A DNA stretch of 64,000 bases. Origin: Chryseobacterium sp. IHB B 17019. GTDB lineage: Bacteria; Bacteroidota; Bacteroidia; Flavobacteriales; Weeksellaceae. How positions within the stretch are numbered: the stretch's first letter is position 1; each line of letters begins with the position of its first letter. The translations under genes and the position numbers were made by a program. The DNA lies in the NCBI RefSeq assembly GCF_001456155.1, contig NZ_CP013293.1:372001-436000 (forward strand). Reading direction: 5' to 3'. Positions 44,353 to 52,858 of this stretch are shown in pieces. A model generated the notes under the pieces. It was not told where the DNA came from and made no database searches. It saw nothing but the letters and a program-made list of their open reading frames with translations.

Positions 44353-44430
44353 TTGTAATACAAAGACAAGTGAAAAAAAAATATTTCGAAAACACAAAGG
44401 CCATAGAATTTTCTGTGGCCTTTATTTTTA
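44353..44430. terminator. Hairpin after the 44438 gene, in a structured spacer
   Basis: AAAGGCCA (44396-44403) pairs with TGGCCTTT (44416-44423). It lies 15 nt past the stop of the minus-strand gene. The minus T tract is interrupted; the plus-strand T tract is better. A plus-strand -7-like TATTTTTGT sits at about 44347, so a short plus-strand RNA is also possible. Confidence 0.5.
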
Positions 44431-44437
44431 TTGTGAA

Positions 44438-45217
44438 TTATTTTATATTGTTTAATCTTCCTGCATCAGGATTATAATTATCCCAGATCTTCCAGACATT
44501 GTCAATTTTCCGGATGAAGTAAATTTGAGTATTAAGCTGATTGACGAAATGCTCTTCACCGGTTTCACCAACTTTGAATAGAAGATTCCAGAATTCCTGA
44601 GATTCTAAGATTTTTTTTTCGGGCTCATCCGTTACGATGTTGATATCAAAAACTTCATAATTCGATCTGTTGTTTTTCGTTACCAACTGGAATTCTCTGT
44701 CACATAATTCTTTGCTGAACTGCGATGCTCTTTCAAGGAAAGGAGATTCGTCAAAAACAAGATCTTTGAATAATTCGGTTTTATGCTTTGGGAATTGTTT
44801 GTAGAACCCAAAAACAGTTGCGCAGTAATCATATACTATCTGCAGGAATTTCTGATTGTTGTTGTCTTCATTTTCCTGTCTCTTTTCCTTGACAAACTGG
44901 ATATAGGCGTTTAGATCTTTATAGCCCAGAAAAATACATATTTTATCTAATGTCTTTAAAAACCTAAGATCATTGTGCGTTTTGTCCTGGTAATCGTTTT
45001 CAAAAAAACGTTGTAATGTAACGTGCGAAATAGTATTTCCTATCTCGAATTTTTTTCCACCTTTTAGCTCCTCAGCATCAGATAATTCGTCTTTTATGAT
45101 TTCGGAAAGAATAATATAATGGCTTCTCTTCCATTCATCGACATTCCCCAAAACCGAATTCCTCACCTTAGAATGCTTTACAACTTCTTCCCGTATAGAA
45201 TTATATATAGTCTTCAA
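44438..45217 (-). CDS. Hypothetical cytoplasmic protein with N-terminal HTH-like region
   Basis: 259 residues. The first half (residues 1-110) reads as helices with a SHVTLQRFFENDYQDKTH segment that looks like a helix-turn-helix, then LRFLKTLDKICIFLGYKDLN. The C-half (EFWNLLFKVGETGEEHF, TQIYFIRKIDNVWKIWDNY) is probably a small alpha/beta domain similar to NTF2-like folds. Family not known to me. It lies between hppD and the CoA-transferase with its own promoter at 45243-45251, so a regulatory role is only a guess. Confidence 0.65.
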   Translation of the reverse strand: MKTIYNSIREEVVKHSKVRNSVLGNVDEWKRSHYIILSEIIKDELSDAEELKGGKKFEIGNTISHVTLQRFFENDYQDKTHNDLRFLKTLDKICIFLGYKDLNAYIQFVKEKRQENEDNNNQKFLQIVYDYCATVFGFYKQFPKHKTELFKDLVFDESPFLERASQFSKELCDREFQLVTKNNRSNYEVFDINIVTDEPEKKILESQEFWNLLFKVGETGEEHFVNQLNTQIYFIRKIDNVWKIWDNYNPDAGRLNNIK

Positions 45218-45242
45218 TTTCCAATGTTTAAAAAGCTTTTTA

Positions 45243-45251
45243 TCAAATATA
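45243..45251 (-). promoter_or_regulatory. -7 promoter box
   Basis: TATATTTGA on the minus strand, 25 nt before the ATG at 45217. Confidence 0.5.
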
Positions 45252-45359
45252 CTGCCAAAACCTTGAGGGTTTTTTATTATTTCCTTATATTAAATTAAAA
45301 GTACGTTTTTTTAGATTAATACAACTAATTAGTGAAAATTTTTAACAATAAACGCTAAA

Positions 45360-46634
45360 TTAATGTTTAAATCGCTCATAAGCAGCCCTTCCCAACATCT
45401 CTCTATCATCAGGATGAGCAATACTGATCAATTCCTGAGCTCTCTGACGAAGATTTTTCCCATATAAATAAGCTGTCCCATACTCCGTGACCACATAATG
45501 TATGTGACCTCTTGTAGTAACGACCCCCGCTCCCTGTTTAAGAAAAGGAACAATTCTCGAAACCCCTTTTTTCGTTCTTGAAGTGATGGCAATAATTGGT
45601 TTTCCGTCTTCACTTAAAGCCGCTCCCCGCATAAAATCCATCTGACCGCCAATCCCGCTGTACTGCATGGTTCCGATGGAGTCTGCACAAACTTGTCCCG
45701 TTAAATCAATTTCAATAGCAGAATTGATAGCAACCATTTTTTTGTTTCTCATGATATTGATCGGGAAATTGACAGCACTTACATCATTGAAGGCGAAAAC
45801 TGTATTGTCATCTACATAATCATATAACTTCCTGGTACCGAAGCAGAAGCTGGTAATGGTTTTATTGTTATGGTAGCCTTTATATTTGTTGTTGATAACA
45901 TCACTTTGAATTAAATCAACCACGCCGTCACTTAACATTTCCGTGTGTACACCGAGATCTTTATGATTGTTTAAACACTTTAAAACAGCATCCGGAATTG
46001 TTCCGATACCCATTTGTAATGTTGATCTATCATCAATTAATTCAGCTACATTTTTTCCGACCTCCATTTCTTCAGGACCGACTTTTGCTCCGTAATCTAC
46101 CGTCGGAAGCTCTTCTTCATGCCAAACCAGTTTATGGATTTTACTGATGTGGATCATCCCGTCACCGTGGGTTCTCGGCATTCTCGGATTAACAATTGCA
46201 ACGATGATTTTTGCTGTATCAACGGCGGATCTGGCCACATCAACGGAAGTCCCCAATGTACAAAAACCATGTTTGTCCGGTGGAGAAACTGTGATTAAAG
46301 CAACATCCAGCGATAGAATATTTTTTCTGAATAAAATAGGAATTTCACTTAAAAAAACAGGCACAAAATCACCTCTGTCAGAGTTCACCGCATCGCGTAC
46401 AGGCGTAGAAACAAACAATGAATTAATAAAAAACTTGTCTTTGTATTCCGGTTTTGCAATTTCCACATTTCCCTGCTGGGTAATGGAAACCATTTCTACA
46501 TTTTCGAGACGGTGGGATTGCCTCGCTAATTCATCAATTAAATAATTTGGGGTACACGCGCTTCCGTGAAAAAAGACGCGGTTCCCGCTTTTGATCGTAT
46601 AAATAGCTTCTTCTGCGCTAATATAATTATGCAT
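45360..46634 (-). CDS. Acetyl-CoA hydrolase/transferase (class I CoA-transferase family)
   Basis: 424 residues. N-terminal ISAEEAIYTIKSGNRVFFHG and VALITVSPPDKHGFCTLG match the family; YSGIGGQMDFMRGAALSEDG holds the glycine-rich CoA site, and GVVTTRGHIHYVVTEYGTAYLYG ends the fold. It moves CoA between acyl groups or hydrolyses acetyl-CoA. Because it lies among tyrosine catabolic genes that release acetoacetate, a role in activating that product is plausible but unproven. Confidence 0.9.
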   Translation of the reverse strand: MHNYISAEEAIYTIKSGNRVFFHGSACTPNYLIDELARQSHRLENVEMVSITQQGNVEIAKPEYKDKFFINSLFVSTPVRDAVNSDRGDFVPVFLSEIPILFRKNILSLDVALITVSPPDKHGFCTLGTSVDVARSAVDTAKIIVAIVNPRMPRTHGDGMIHISKIHKLVWHEEELPTVDYGAKVGPEEMEVGKNVAELIDDRSTLQMGIGTIPDAVLKCLNNHKDLGVHTEMLSDGVVDLIQSDVINNKYKGYHNNKTITSFCFGTRKLYDYVDDNTVFAFNDVSAVNFPINIMRNKKMVAINSAIEIDLTGQVCADSIGTMQYSGIGGQMDFMRGAALSEDGKPIIAITSRTKKGVSRIVPFLKQGAGVVTTRGHIHYVVTEYGTAYLYGKNLRQRAQELISIAHPDDREMLGRAAYERFKH

Positions 46635-46756
46635 ATTAAAGTTTTAGTAATTATTATTTACGATTTTAATTACTTAAAGATACTTTATATTACTTAAAAT
46701 TGAACTGAAATTTTTAAAACATTTGTCATATTTTAAATGAATTTTAAAAAAAGAAA

Positions 46757-46783
46757 AAGGCTAAATCTAATATATTTAGCCTT
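46757..46783 (-). terminator. Rho-independent terminator of hmgA
   Basis: AAGGCTAAAT (46757-46766) pairs with ATTTAGCCTT (46774-46783); T tract on the minus strand. Confidence 0.75.
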
Positions 46784-46811
46784 ATTAAATTGTCTTATAT
46801 TAAAATAATTT

Positions 46812-47999
46812 TTATTCCTGAGAACGGTCTTCCATTGTTTTATCCTGCTCTTCCAACCAGGAAGTTTTGTAGGAAGGATCTTCTACTTTCAAGGCTTCTT
46901 CAGTAATTTTCAAAGGACGGAAAGGATCAACCATTACGGCATATTCCTCCGTGAATTTTTTACCGATACTTCTTTCCATTGCGCCTGGATGAGGTCCGTG
47001 AACGATTCCTCCGGGGTGGAGGGTAAAGTCCATTAAATCAATATGATTACGGCTCATAAAATCTCCTTCCGTATAGAATAAAACCTCATCAGAATCAATA
47101 TTTGAATGGTTGTAAGGTGCAGGAATTGCCAACGGATGATAATCGTACATTCTTGCACAGAACGAACAAACCACGAAATTATGCCCCTCAAAATTCTGGT
47201 GAACTGGTGGCGGTTGGTGAATTCTACCCGTAATCGGCTCGAAATTTTTGATATTAAATTTATATGGATAAAAATAGCCGTCCCAGCCGACAACATCGAA
47301 CGGATGCGTTGCGTATATGAAATCCGTGATCTGATTTTCTTTTTTTACCTTAATTAAAAATTCTCCTTTTTCGTCTTTAGGTTCCTTAAATGTCGGAGCG
47401 ATAATATCTCTTTCGCAGAACGGCGAATGTTCCAGCAATTGCCCGAATTCATTTCTATATCTTTTTGGAGTGTAAATCGGGGAATGACTTTCCAATACGA
47501 AGAAAACGGTATCATCGGAATGCAATTCCACCTGATAAATTGTCCCTCGAGGAATAATCAGATAATCACCAACAAAAAAATCAAGATCTCCTACAAAAGT
47601 TTTCAAAATTCCGCTTCCCTGATGAACGAATAAAAGTTCGTCACATTCTGCATTTTTGTAAAAATAATCCATTGATTTTCTTGGCTTGGCCAATCCCATT
47701 TTCAGGTCGTTGTTGACCATTAAAAACTTTCGGCTGTCCATAAAATCGTCCTCGGGAGTGACATTCATTCCTTTAAACATTCTTGGCGTAACGTTTTTAT
47801 CAACCGCAATTTTTGGGGTAACATCTTTTGGTTCGCCGATCGATTTTATCTGGGTCGGACGATGAATATGATATAGCAAAGATGAAATTCCATGAAAACC
47901 TTCCGTCCCGAAAAGCTGTTCATAGTAAAATTTATCTTCCGGAGACTTAAATATAGTATGTCTTTTTTGAGGGATTTTTCCCGACTGATGATAGCTCAT
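46812..47999 (-). CDS. hmgA: Homogentisate 1,2-dioxygenase
   Basis: 395 residues, near the length usual in flavobacteria. The bicupin core shows YLIIPRGTIYQVEL, PPPVHQNFEGHNFVVCSF, PYNHSNIDSDEVLFYTEGDF and GGIVHGPHPGAMERSIG. Fe(II) ligands by alignment of motifs are H298, the acidic pair D304/E305 and H334/H337. It opens the homogentisate ring to maleylacetoacetate. Promoter at 48021-48029. Confidence 0.95.
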   Translation of the reverse strand: MSYHQSGKIPQKRHTIFKSPEDKFYYEQLFGTEGFHGISSLLYHIHRPTQIKSIGEPKDVTPKIAVDKNVTPRMFKGMNVTPEDDFMDSRKFLMVNNDLKMGLAKPRKSMDYFYKNAECDELLFVHQGSGILKTFVGDLDFFVGDYLIIPRGTIYQVELHSDDTVFFVLESHSPIYTPKRYRNEFGQLLEHSPFCERDIIAPTFKEPKDEKGEFLIKVKKENQITDFIYATHPFDVVGWDGYFYPYKFNIKNFEPITGRIHQPPPVHQNFEGHNFVVCSFCARMYDYHPLAIPAPYNHSNIDSDEVLFYTEGDFMSRNHIDLMDFTLHPGGIVHGPHPGAMERSIGKKFTEEYAVMVDPFRPLKITEEALKVEDPSYKTSWLEEQDKTMEDRSQE

Positions 48000-48020
48000 T
48001 TTACTTTTATATGAAGTTTC

Positions 48021-48029
48021 TCAAATTTA
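48021..48029 (-). promoter_or_regulatory. -7 promoter box for hmgA
   Basis: TAAATTTGA on the minus strand, 21 nt before the ATG at 47999. Confidence 0.6.
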
Positions 48030-48089
48030 ATAATTTTTGATGAATAAATTTTCAGGAGATTTTACCACAAAGTTTTTTCTTTCAAAAAT

Positions 48090-48113
48090 AATTGTTAGTT
48101 TTGTCTAACAATT
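48090..48113 (+). promoter_or_regulatory. Palindromic operator overlapping the TonB receptor promoter
   Basis: AATTGTTAG (48090-48098) and CTAACAATT (48105-48113) are perfect 9-bp inverted repeats separated by 6 nt. The -7 box TAGTTTTGT (48096-48104) lies inside. This is the layout of a repressor operator, and the TonB receptor downstream is the likely target. The regulator is unknown. Confidence 0.7.
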
Positions 48114-48121
48114 TTAATTTC

Positions 48122-50194
48122 ATGAAACAAATATTATTTTTTGTCATCTTTTTACCATCTTTTTGTTTCTCCCAGGAAACGGATAGTTTGGAATTAAATC
48201 AATCAAATAAGCTTGATTCAATTGAAATTGTAAAGAAGCGGGAGATAAAAACAAAGGTAATTGATGATGTTGTAATTACTGGGACTATAAAACCGATCAG
48301 CAGATCAAAAAGTCCTGTTGCAGTGGAGATTTACAGTCAGAAATTTTTCCAGAAAAATCCCACTCCGAATATTTTTGAAGCCATTGCAATGGTAAATGGT
48401 GTAAAACCCCAACTGAATTGTTCGGTTTGTAACACTGGAGATATCCATATCAATGGTCTGGAAGGGCCTTACACAATGATTTTAATTGATGGAATGCCAA
48501 TTGTAAGTTCGCTTTCTACGGTTTATGGTTTAAGCGGAATCCCCAATAGTTTGATTGATCGAATTGAAGTTGTAAAAGGCCCCGCATCCTCTCTCTACGG
48601 CTCAGAAGCAATGGGCGGAGTTATTAATATTATCACCAAAAATGCTTTGACCGCTCCAAAATTAAGTGTTGATCTCATGACAACAACCTGGAGTGAAAAT
48701 AATATTGACTTGTCAACAAAATTTAATATCGGGAAGAATATAGCTTCATTATTAAGCTTAAATTATTTCAGTTTTGAAAGAAAAATTGATGAAAATAAAG
48801 ATAATTTCACCGATTCTGCTTTACAAAACAGGATTTCTGTCTTCAATAAATGGAATTTTCAACGAAAGGAAAACAGGATGGCGAGTTTTGCCTTACGGTA
48901 CCTGTATGAAGATCGTTTCGGGGGAGAAATGCAGTGGAATAAATCTTACAGAGGAAGCAACGAAGTGTATGGAGAAAGTATTTATACCAATAGAGTAGAG
49001 GCTTTCGGGATGTATCAATGGCCGATGAAAGAGAATATTTTCACTCAATTTTCATATAATTTTCATGATCAGAACTCTTTTTATGGAACAAATCCTTTTG
49101 AAGCGACGCAGAAGGTAGCTTTTGTTCAAACGTATTGGGATAAAAAATTCGGAAACCATGATCTGATTTTGGGAGCAACTTTTAAAAAAACATTTTATGA
49201 CGACAACACACCCGGAACTTTTTCGTCAGACGGAATAACTAACGAACCTATGAAATCTCCAATTTTGGGAGCATTTATTCAGGATCAATGGGAAATTAAC
49301 GAAAAAAATACATTGTTGTTGGGCTACAGATTTGATTACGATAAAATTCATCATTCTGTGCATTCACCCCGTTTTGCGTGGAAATTTTCTCCCAATCCTT
49401 ATCATACTTTACGATTCAATTTTGGAACAGGCTTCCGTGTCGTGAACTTATTTACGGAAGATCATGCAGCTTTAACGGGCTCGCGTGAAGTGGTGATTAA
49501 ATCCAATTTAAAACCCGAAAAATCCATCAATGGGAATTTGAATTATGTTTGGAAAATCCCTGTCGGAGAACGGTTGATAAACTTGGATGCTTCTGCGTTT
49601 TACACCTATTTCAGCAATAAAATTGTCGGTGATTTTGATTCTGATCCTGAAAAAATTATTTACGATAATCTCAATGGTTACGGAATTTCGAGAGGGGTTT
49701 CGATGAATATTGATTATAATTTTAGTTTTCCATTGAGTGTTAATTTTGGGGTGACTTATCTTGATGTCTATCAGAAATTTGATGGTGAAACCGGAAAAGT
49801 GCAGCAGCTTCATGCCCCAAAATGGAGCGGAACATATAACTTAACCTATAAATTTCCTAGTAATTTAACGGTAGATTTCACCGGACAATTTTACGGGCCG
49901 ATGCGATTACCGGTTTTACCAAATGACTATCGACCGGAATATTCTCCGTTTTATTCACTGGCAAATATTCAGGTTTCAAAAAGTTTCAAATCCGGATTTG
50001 AAGTGTATTGCGGAATTAAAAACCTGTTCAATTTCACTCCGAAAGATCCATTGATGCGACCGTTTGACCCGTTTGATCAACACGTAAATGATCCGATTAA
50101 TAATCCCAATCATTATACTTTTGACACCACTTACGGCTATGCTCCGATGCAGAAAATCAGAGGGTTTTTGGGTGTAAAATATATTTTGAAATAA
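48122..50194 (+). CDS. TonB-dependent outer-membrane receptor
   Basis: Start set at 48122 (MKQILFFVIFLPSFCFSQ, a signal peptide), 690 residues. The plug domain is seen in VDDVVITGTIKPISRSKSPV-like text through VVKGPASSLYGSEAMGGVINI, then a 22-strand-type barrel ending FLGVKYILK. The plug carries an unusual CSVCNTGDIHINGLEG with two cysteines. No CarboxypepD-like N-domain, so not a SusC. The ligand (metal chelate, vitamin or siderophore) is not known. A thioredoxin-like protein follows downstream. Confidence 0.9.
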   Translation: MKQILFFVIFLPSFCFSQETDSLELNQSNKLDSIEIVKKREIKTKVIDDVVITGTIKPISRSKSPVAVEIYSQKFFQKNPTPNIFEAIAMVNGVKPQLNCSVCNTGDIHINGLEGPYTMILIDGMPIVSSLSTVYGLSGIPNSLIDRIEVVKGPASSLYGSEAMGGVINIITKNALTAPKLSVDLMTTTWSENNIDLSTKFNIGKNIASLLSLNYFSFERKIDENKDNFTDSALQNRISVFNKWNFQRKENRMASFALRYLYEDRFGGEMQWNKSYRGSNEVYGESIYTNRVEAFGMYQWPMKENIFTQFSYNFHDQNSFYGTNPFEATQKVAFVQTYWDKKFGNHDLILGATFKKTFYDDNTPGTFSSDGITNEPMKSPILGAFIQDQWEINEKNTLLLGYRFDYDKIHHSVHSPRFAWKFSPNPYHTLRFNFGTGFRVVNLFTEDHAALTGSREVVIKSNLKPEKSINGNLNYVWKIPVGERLINLDASAFYTYFSNKIVGDFDSDPEKIIYDNLNGYGISRGVSMNIDYNFSFPLSVNFGVTYLDVYQKFDGETGKVQQLHAPKWSGTYNLTYKFPSNLTVDFTGQFYGPMRLPVLPNDYRPEYSPFYSLANIQVSKSFKSGFEVYCGIKNLFNFTPKDPLMRPFDPFDQHVNDPINNPNHYTFDTTYGYAPMQKIRGFLGVKYILK

Positions 50195-50196
50195 AA

Positions 50197-50343
50197 TTTT
50201 ACCGCAAAAGAAACAAAAGAAATGGTTGAAAAAAAGAGTGACAAAAAGCTTACAAAATGCAAGGTTTTTTATGCTTCATGTTTTTGTCGGCTTTTAAGTA
50301 TCTCAAAAATGAACTGAAATCTTTTGCCTCTTTTACGGTAAAA
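50197..50343. repeat. Imperfect 24-bp inverted repeat, MITE-like
   Basis: 50197-50220 and 50320-50343 are inverted repeats with about 20 of 24 positions matching (ends TTTTACCG / CGGTAAAA). The 147-bp unit fills the gap between the TonB receptor and the thioredoxin-like gene, with no coding capacity. Confidence 0.65.
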
Positions 50344-50354
50344 AAATAAATGTA

Positions 50355-50822
50355 ATGAAAGTTTTAACGATAATTTTATTTTTAATGTTAGTGCCTTGTT
50401 TTTGTCTTTCGCAGATGAAAACAGGTACTTTTTCTGATCTTGAAAAACTTAAAAAGGAAGATTCTAAACCGGTTATTATTCACATTTACACGGACTGGTG
50501 TTCTGTCTGTAAAATCGAAAAATATAATTTAAGTAAAGACAAAGAACTGATTAAAAAAATTAATGAAGATTTTTATTTCATCAATTTTGAAGCAGAAAAA
50601 ACGAAAGAGAGAATTAATTTTCTAGGGCAAGAATTTAATTATTTGCCTAATGGAAATTCGGGGATTCATGAGTTGACTTTGGCTTTATCGAAGAATAAAA
50701 ATCAGCCTGTTTATCCGTTGTGGATTTTTTTAGATAAAAATCAGAATTTGGTTTATTATCATGAAGGAGAGTTTAAACCTGAAAAAGTGAAGGAGAAGTT
50801 GGTAGAGATTTCTGCTTTGTAG
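50355..50822 (+). CDS. Secreted thioredoxin-like protein
   Basis: 155 residues with a signal peptide ending CFCLSQ. IIHIYTDWCSVCKIEKYNLS is a thioredoxin active site with CSVC. The long helix and YLPNGNSGIHELTLALSKN are typical of thioredoxin-family domains related to DsbD-gamma/DUF255. It probably reduces or isomerises disulfides outside the cytoplasm. The CSVC motif is echoed by CSVC in the plug of the preceding TonB receptor. Confidence 0.88.
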   Translation: MKVLTIILFLMLVPCFCLSQMKTGTFSDLEKLKKEDSKPVIIHIYTDWCSVCKIEKYNLSKDKELIKKINEDFYFINFEAEKTKERINFLGQEFNYLPNGNSGIHELTLALSKNKNQPVYPLWIFLDKNQNLVYYHEGEFKPEKVKEKLVEISAL

Positions 50823-50850
50823 GTTTTTTAAACGCAACGTTCGCAAAGAT

Positions 50851-51216
50851 TTACTTCAATAAAACAGCAATAATCGCCAAAATTGCAGGTAAAGCCTGAA
50901 CAAAAAATATTTTCTTCGTCGCGGAAATTGCTCCATAAATTCCTGCAATCGCTACACAACTCAGGAAAAATAAGGCAACATTAGTCTGCCATTTCGGATC
51001 TTCAATAAAGAAAGACCAAATTAATCCCGCCGCTAAAAAACCATTATAAAGTCCCTGATTAGCGGCCAATCCTTTTGTCGGTTTAAACATTTCTGCGGGC
51101 AAAGCAGCTTTAAAAACTTCTTTTCCTTTTGTTTCCCATGCAAACATTTCCAGCCAGAGAATGTAGATATGCTCTATTGCTACAATTGCGATCAAAATTT
51201 TTGCTACGATTTCCAT
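50851..51216 (-). CDS. DUF1304 membrane protein
   Basis: 121 residues with four predicted helices. It begins EIVAKILIAIVAIEHIYILWLE and shows GLAANQGLYNGFLAAGLIWS, which are the DUF1304 hallmarks. Function unknown. Divergent from the Crp-type regulator at 51281 with a 64-nt gap, so a shared control region is possible. Confidence 0.85.
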   Translation of the reverse strand: MEIVAKILIAIVAIEHIYILWLEMFAWETKGKEVFKAALPAEMFKPTKGLAANQGLYNGFLAAGLIWSFFIEDPKWQTNVALFFLSCVAIAGIYGAISATKKIFFVQALPAILAIIAVLLK

Positions 51217-51256
51217 GATTTACTGTTTTGTCATTGTAAAACTAAAAAAATAAAGT

Positions 51257-51265
51257 TAAGTTTGG
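51257..51265 (+). promoter_or_regulatory. -7 promoter box for the Crp regulator
   Basis: TAAGTTTGG, 15 nt before the ATG at 51281. Confidence 0.5.
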
Positions 51266-51280
51266 TTATACAATTTCAAA

Positions 51281-51853
51281 ATGGATACTTTCAAGACACA
51301 TTTAGATAAGTTTATCAGTATTAATGAAGAAGAATATATTTCTGTTCTTTCTTTTTTTGAGGTATTGGAAGTGAAAAAAAAACATAATCTAATGCTTGAT
51401 GGCGAAATTTGTAAATCCATGTATTTTGTAGTGAAAGGCTGTCTCAGAAAATTTTTTGTTAATGAAAAAGGAGTAGAACACACCACGGAATTTGCTATAG
51501 AAAACTGGTGGATCACTGATACTTTTGCTTATGAAAGACAGATTCCGTCAGATTTCTGTATTCAGGCGGTTGAGCATTCAACGATTTTAGTTATTAATTT
51601 TCAGGCTCAGGAAGAATTATTAAGAAAGCATCCATTGATGGAGCGATATTTTAGAATGATTTACCAAAGGGCTTATGCGGCTTCCGAGCGTAGGATTCGT
51701 TTTTTATACGAAATGAGCAGAGAAGAACTGTACACGCATTTCAGTACGCAATATTCTGAATTTATTCAAAGAATTCCACAATATCTCATTGCTTCATACT
51801 TAGGTTTTACACCGGAATATTTAAGTGAAATCAGAGCAAAATTACGTTCTTAA
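51281..51853 (+). CDS. Crp/Fnr family transcription regulator
   Basis: 190 residues. The N-terminal cyclic-nucleotide-binding-like barrel (LDGEICKSMYFVVKGCLRKFF) is followed by a long dimer helix and a C-terminal HTH (QRIPQYLIASYLGFTPEYLSEIRAKL). No Fnr-type cysteine cluster and no consensus cAMP-contact motif, so the ligand is unclear. It probably controls the DoxX and AhpD-like genes that follow and perhaps DUF1304. Confidence 0.88.
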   Translation: MDTFKTHLDKFISINEEEYISVLSFFEVLEVKKKHNLMLDGEICKSMYFVVKGCLRKFFVNEKGVEHTTEFAIENWWITDTFAYERQIPSDFCIQAVEHSTILVINFQAQEELLRKHPLMERYFRMIYQRAYAASERRIRFLYEMSREELYTHFSTQYSEFIQRIPQYLIASYLGFTPEYLSEIRAKLRS

Positions 51854-51916
51854 ACCAGTTTAAGATTTTTACGGGTTACAAATCGGAACTTTGTCATGTA
51901 ATTAAAAGCCAATATC

Positions 51917-52348
51917 ATGACAGACCAAAAAGTTCAATATCCGCAATTATTTTTAAGACTTGCAATCGCTGTAACCATGCTTTCGGCAGTGGCCGACAGG
52001 TTCGGTTTTTGGGGCGAAAATTCATCATGGGGCAACTGGGAAAATTTCGAAAAATATACAATGAAAATTACCTCATTTCTTCCTGAAAGCTTGAGTGTTT
52101 TTTCAGCATATTCAGCAACTTTTTTAGAAATAATTTTTCCATTAATGCTGATTTTAGGATTTAAAACCAAAATTTCAGTATATGGTGCAGGATTCTTGTT
52201 GTTGATTTTTGCTTTATCAATGACCATTACATTAGGTCCAAAAGCTCCTTTAGATTACTCGGTCTGGGTAGGAAGTGCAGCCGCTTTTTTATTGGCATCA
52301 CATGAAAAATATTCATTAAGTATAGATAATTTAATTAAAAAAATATAA
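51917..52348 (+). CDS. DoxX family membrane protein
   Basis: 143 residues, four predicted helices. LFLRLAIAVTMLSAVADRFGFWG is the DoxX-type start, and LEIIFPLMLILGFKTKISVYG follows. DoxX-like proteins are small inner-membrane proteins linked to oxidative stress and thiosulfate or quinone metabolism. Sits 6 nt before the AhpD-like gene and shares its operon. Confidence 0.85.
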   Translation: MTDQKVQYPQLFLRLAIAVTMLSAVADRFGFWGENSSWGNWENFEKYTMKITSFLPESLSVFSAYSATFLEIIFPLMLILGFKTKISVYGAGFLLLIFALSMTITLGPKAPLDYSVWVGSAAAFLLASHEKYSLSIDNLIKKI

Positions 52349-52354
52349 AACATT

Positions 52355-52798
52355 ATGAGCACAAGATTCGATATGGCGACTACGGAAGCGGCAGGTTACA
52401 AAGCAGTATTGGGACTAGAAGGTTATCTTCAGACAATTTCTATAAATAAAATTCAGAAGGAATTAATTAAAATCAGAGCTTCACAAATCAACGGGTGTGC
52501 ATTTTGTATTGATATGCATACGAAAGATGCCATAAAATACGGAGAAACTCCACAAAGGATTTTCCTTTTGAATGCCTGGAGAGAAGCTAAAGAGCTTTAC
52601 ACAGAAGAAGAGCAGGTAATCCTGGAAATGACGGAAGAAATTACTCTGATCAGTCAAAAAGGATTAACAGAAGAAACCTATTACAAGGCAAAACAACTCT
52701 TTGACGAGAATACAATAGCGCAGATTATTTTGGCGATTGTGACAATCAATGCATGGAATAGAATTGCGATAAGCACGCATGCGCCGATTGGAAAATAA
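52355..52798 (+). CDS. AhpD-like carboxymuconolactone decarboxylase family protein
   Basis: 147 residues. ASQINGCAFCIDMHTKDAIKYGE carries the CxxC-type redox pair (CAFC) and the catalytic His of the AhpD family. These proteins reduce peroxides or act as electron shuttles. With DoxX and the Crp regulator upstream it forms a small peroxide-stress block. Confidence 0.9.
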   Translation: MSTRFDMATTEAAGYKAVLGLEGYLQTISINKIQKELIKIRASQINGCAFCIDMHTKDAIKYGETPQRIFLLNAWREAKELYTEEEQVILEMTEEITLISQKGLTEETYYKAKQLFDENTIAQIILAIVTINAWNRIAISTHAPIGK

Positions 52799-52822
52799 TT
52801 CTCAATTTTAAAGTTATTTACG

Positions 52823-52858
52823 AAAAATAGCCTCTCGGGTTGGAGAAGCTATTTTTTT
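52823..52858. terminator. Bidirectional terminator
   Basis: AAATAGC (52825-52831) and TCTC (52833-52836) pair with GAGA (52843-52846) and GCTATTT (52848-52854). It lies between convergent genes. Confidence 0.75.

Noticed and set aside
44396..44423. Hairpin as a definite terminator of the 44438 gene
   Set aside because: The minus-strand T tract after the stem is interrupted by G residues, so the orientation remains undecided.
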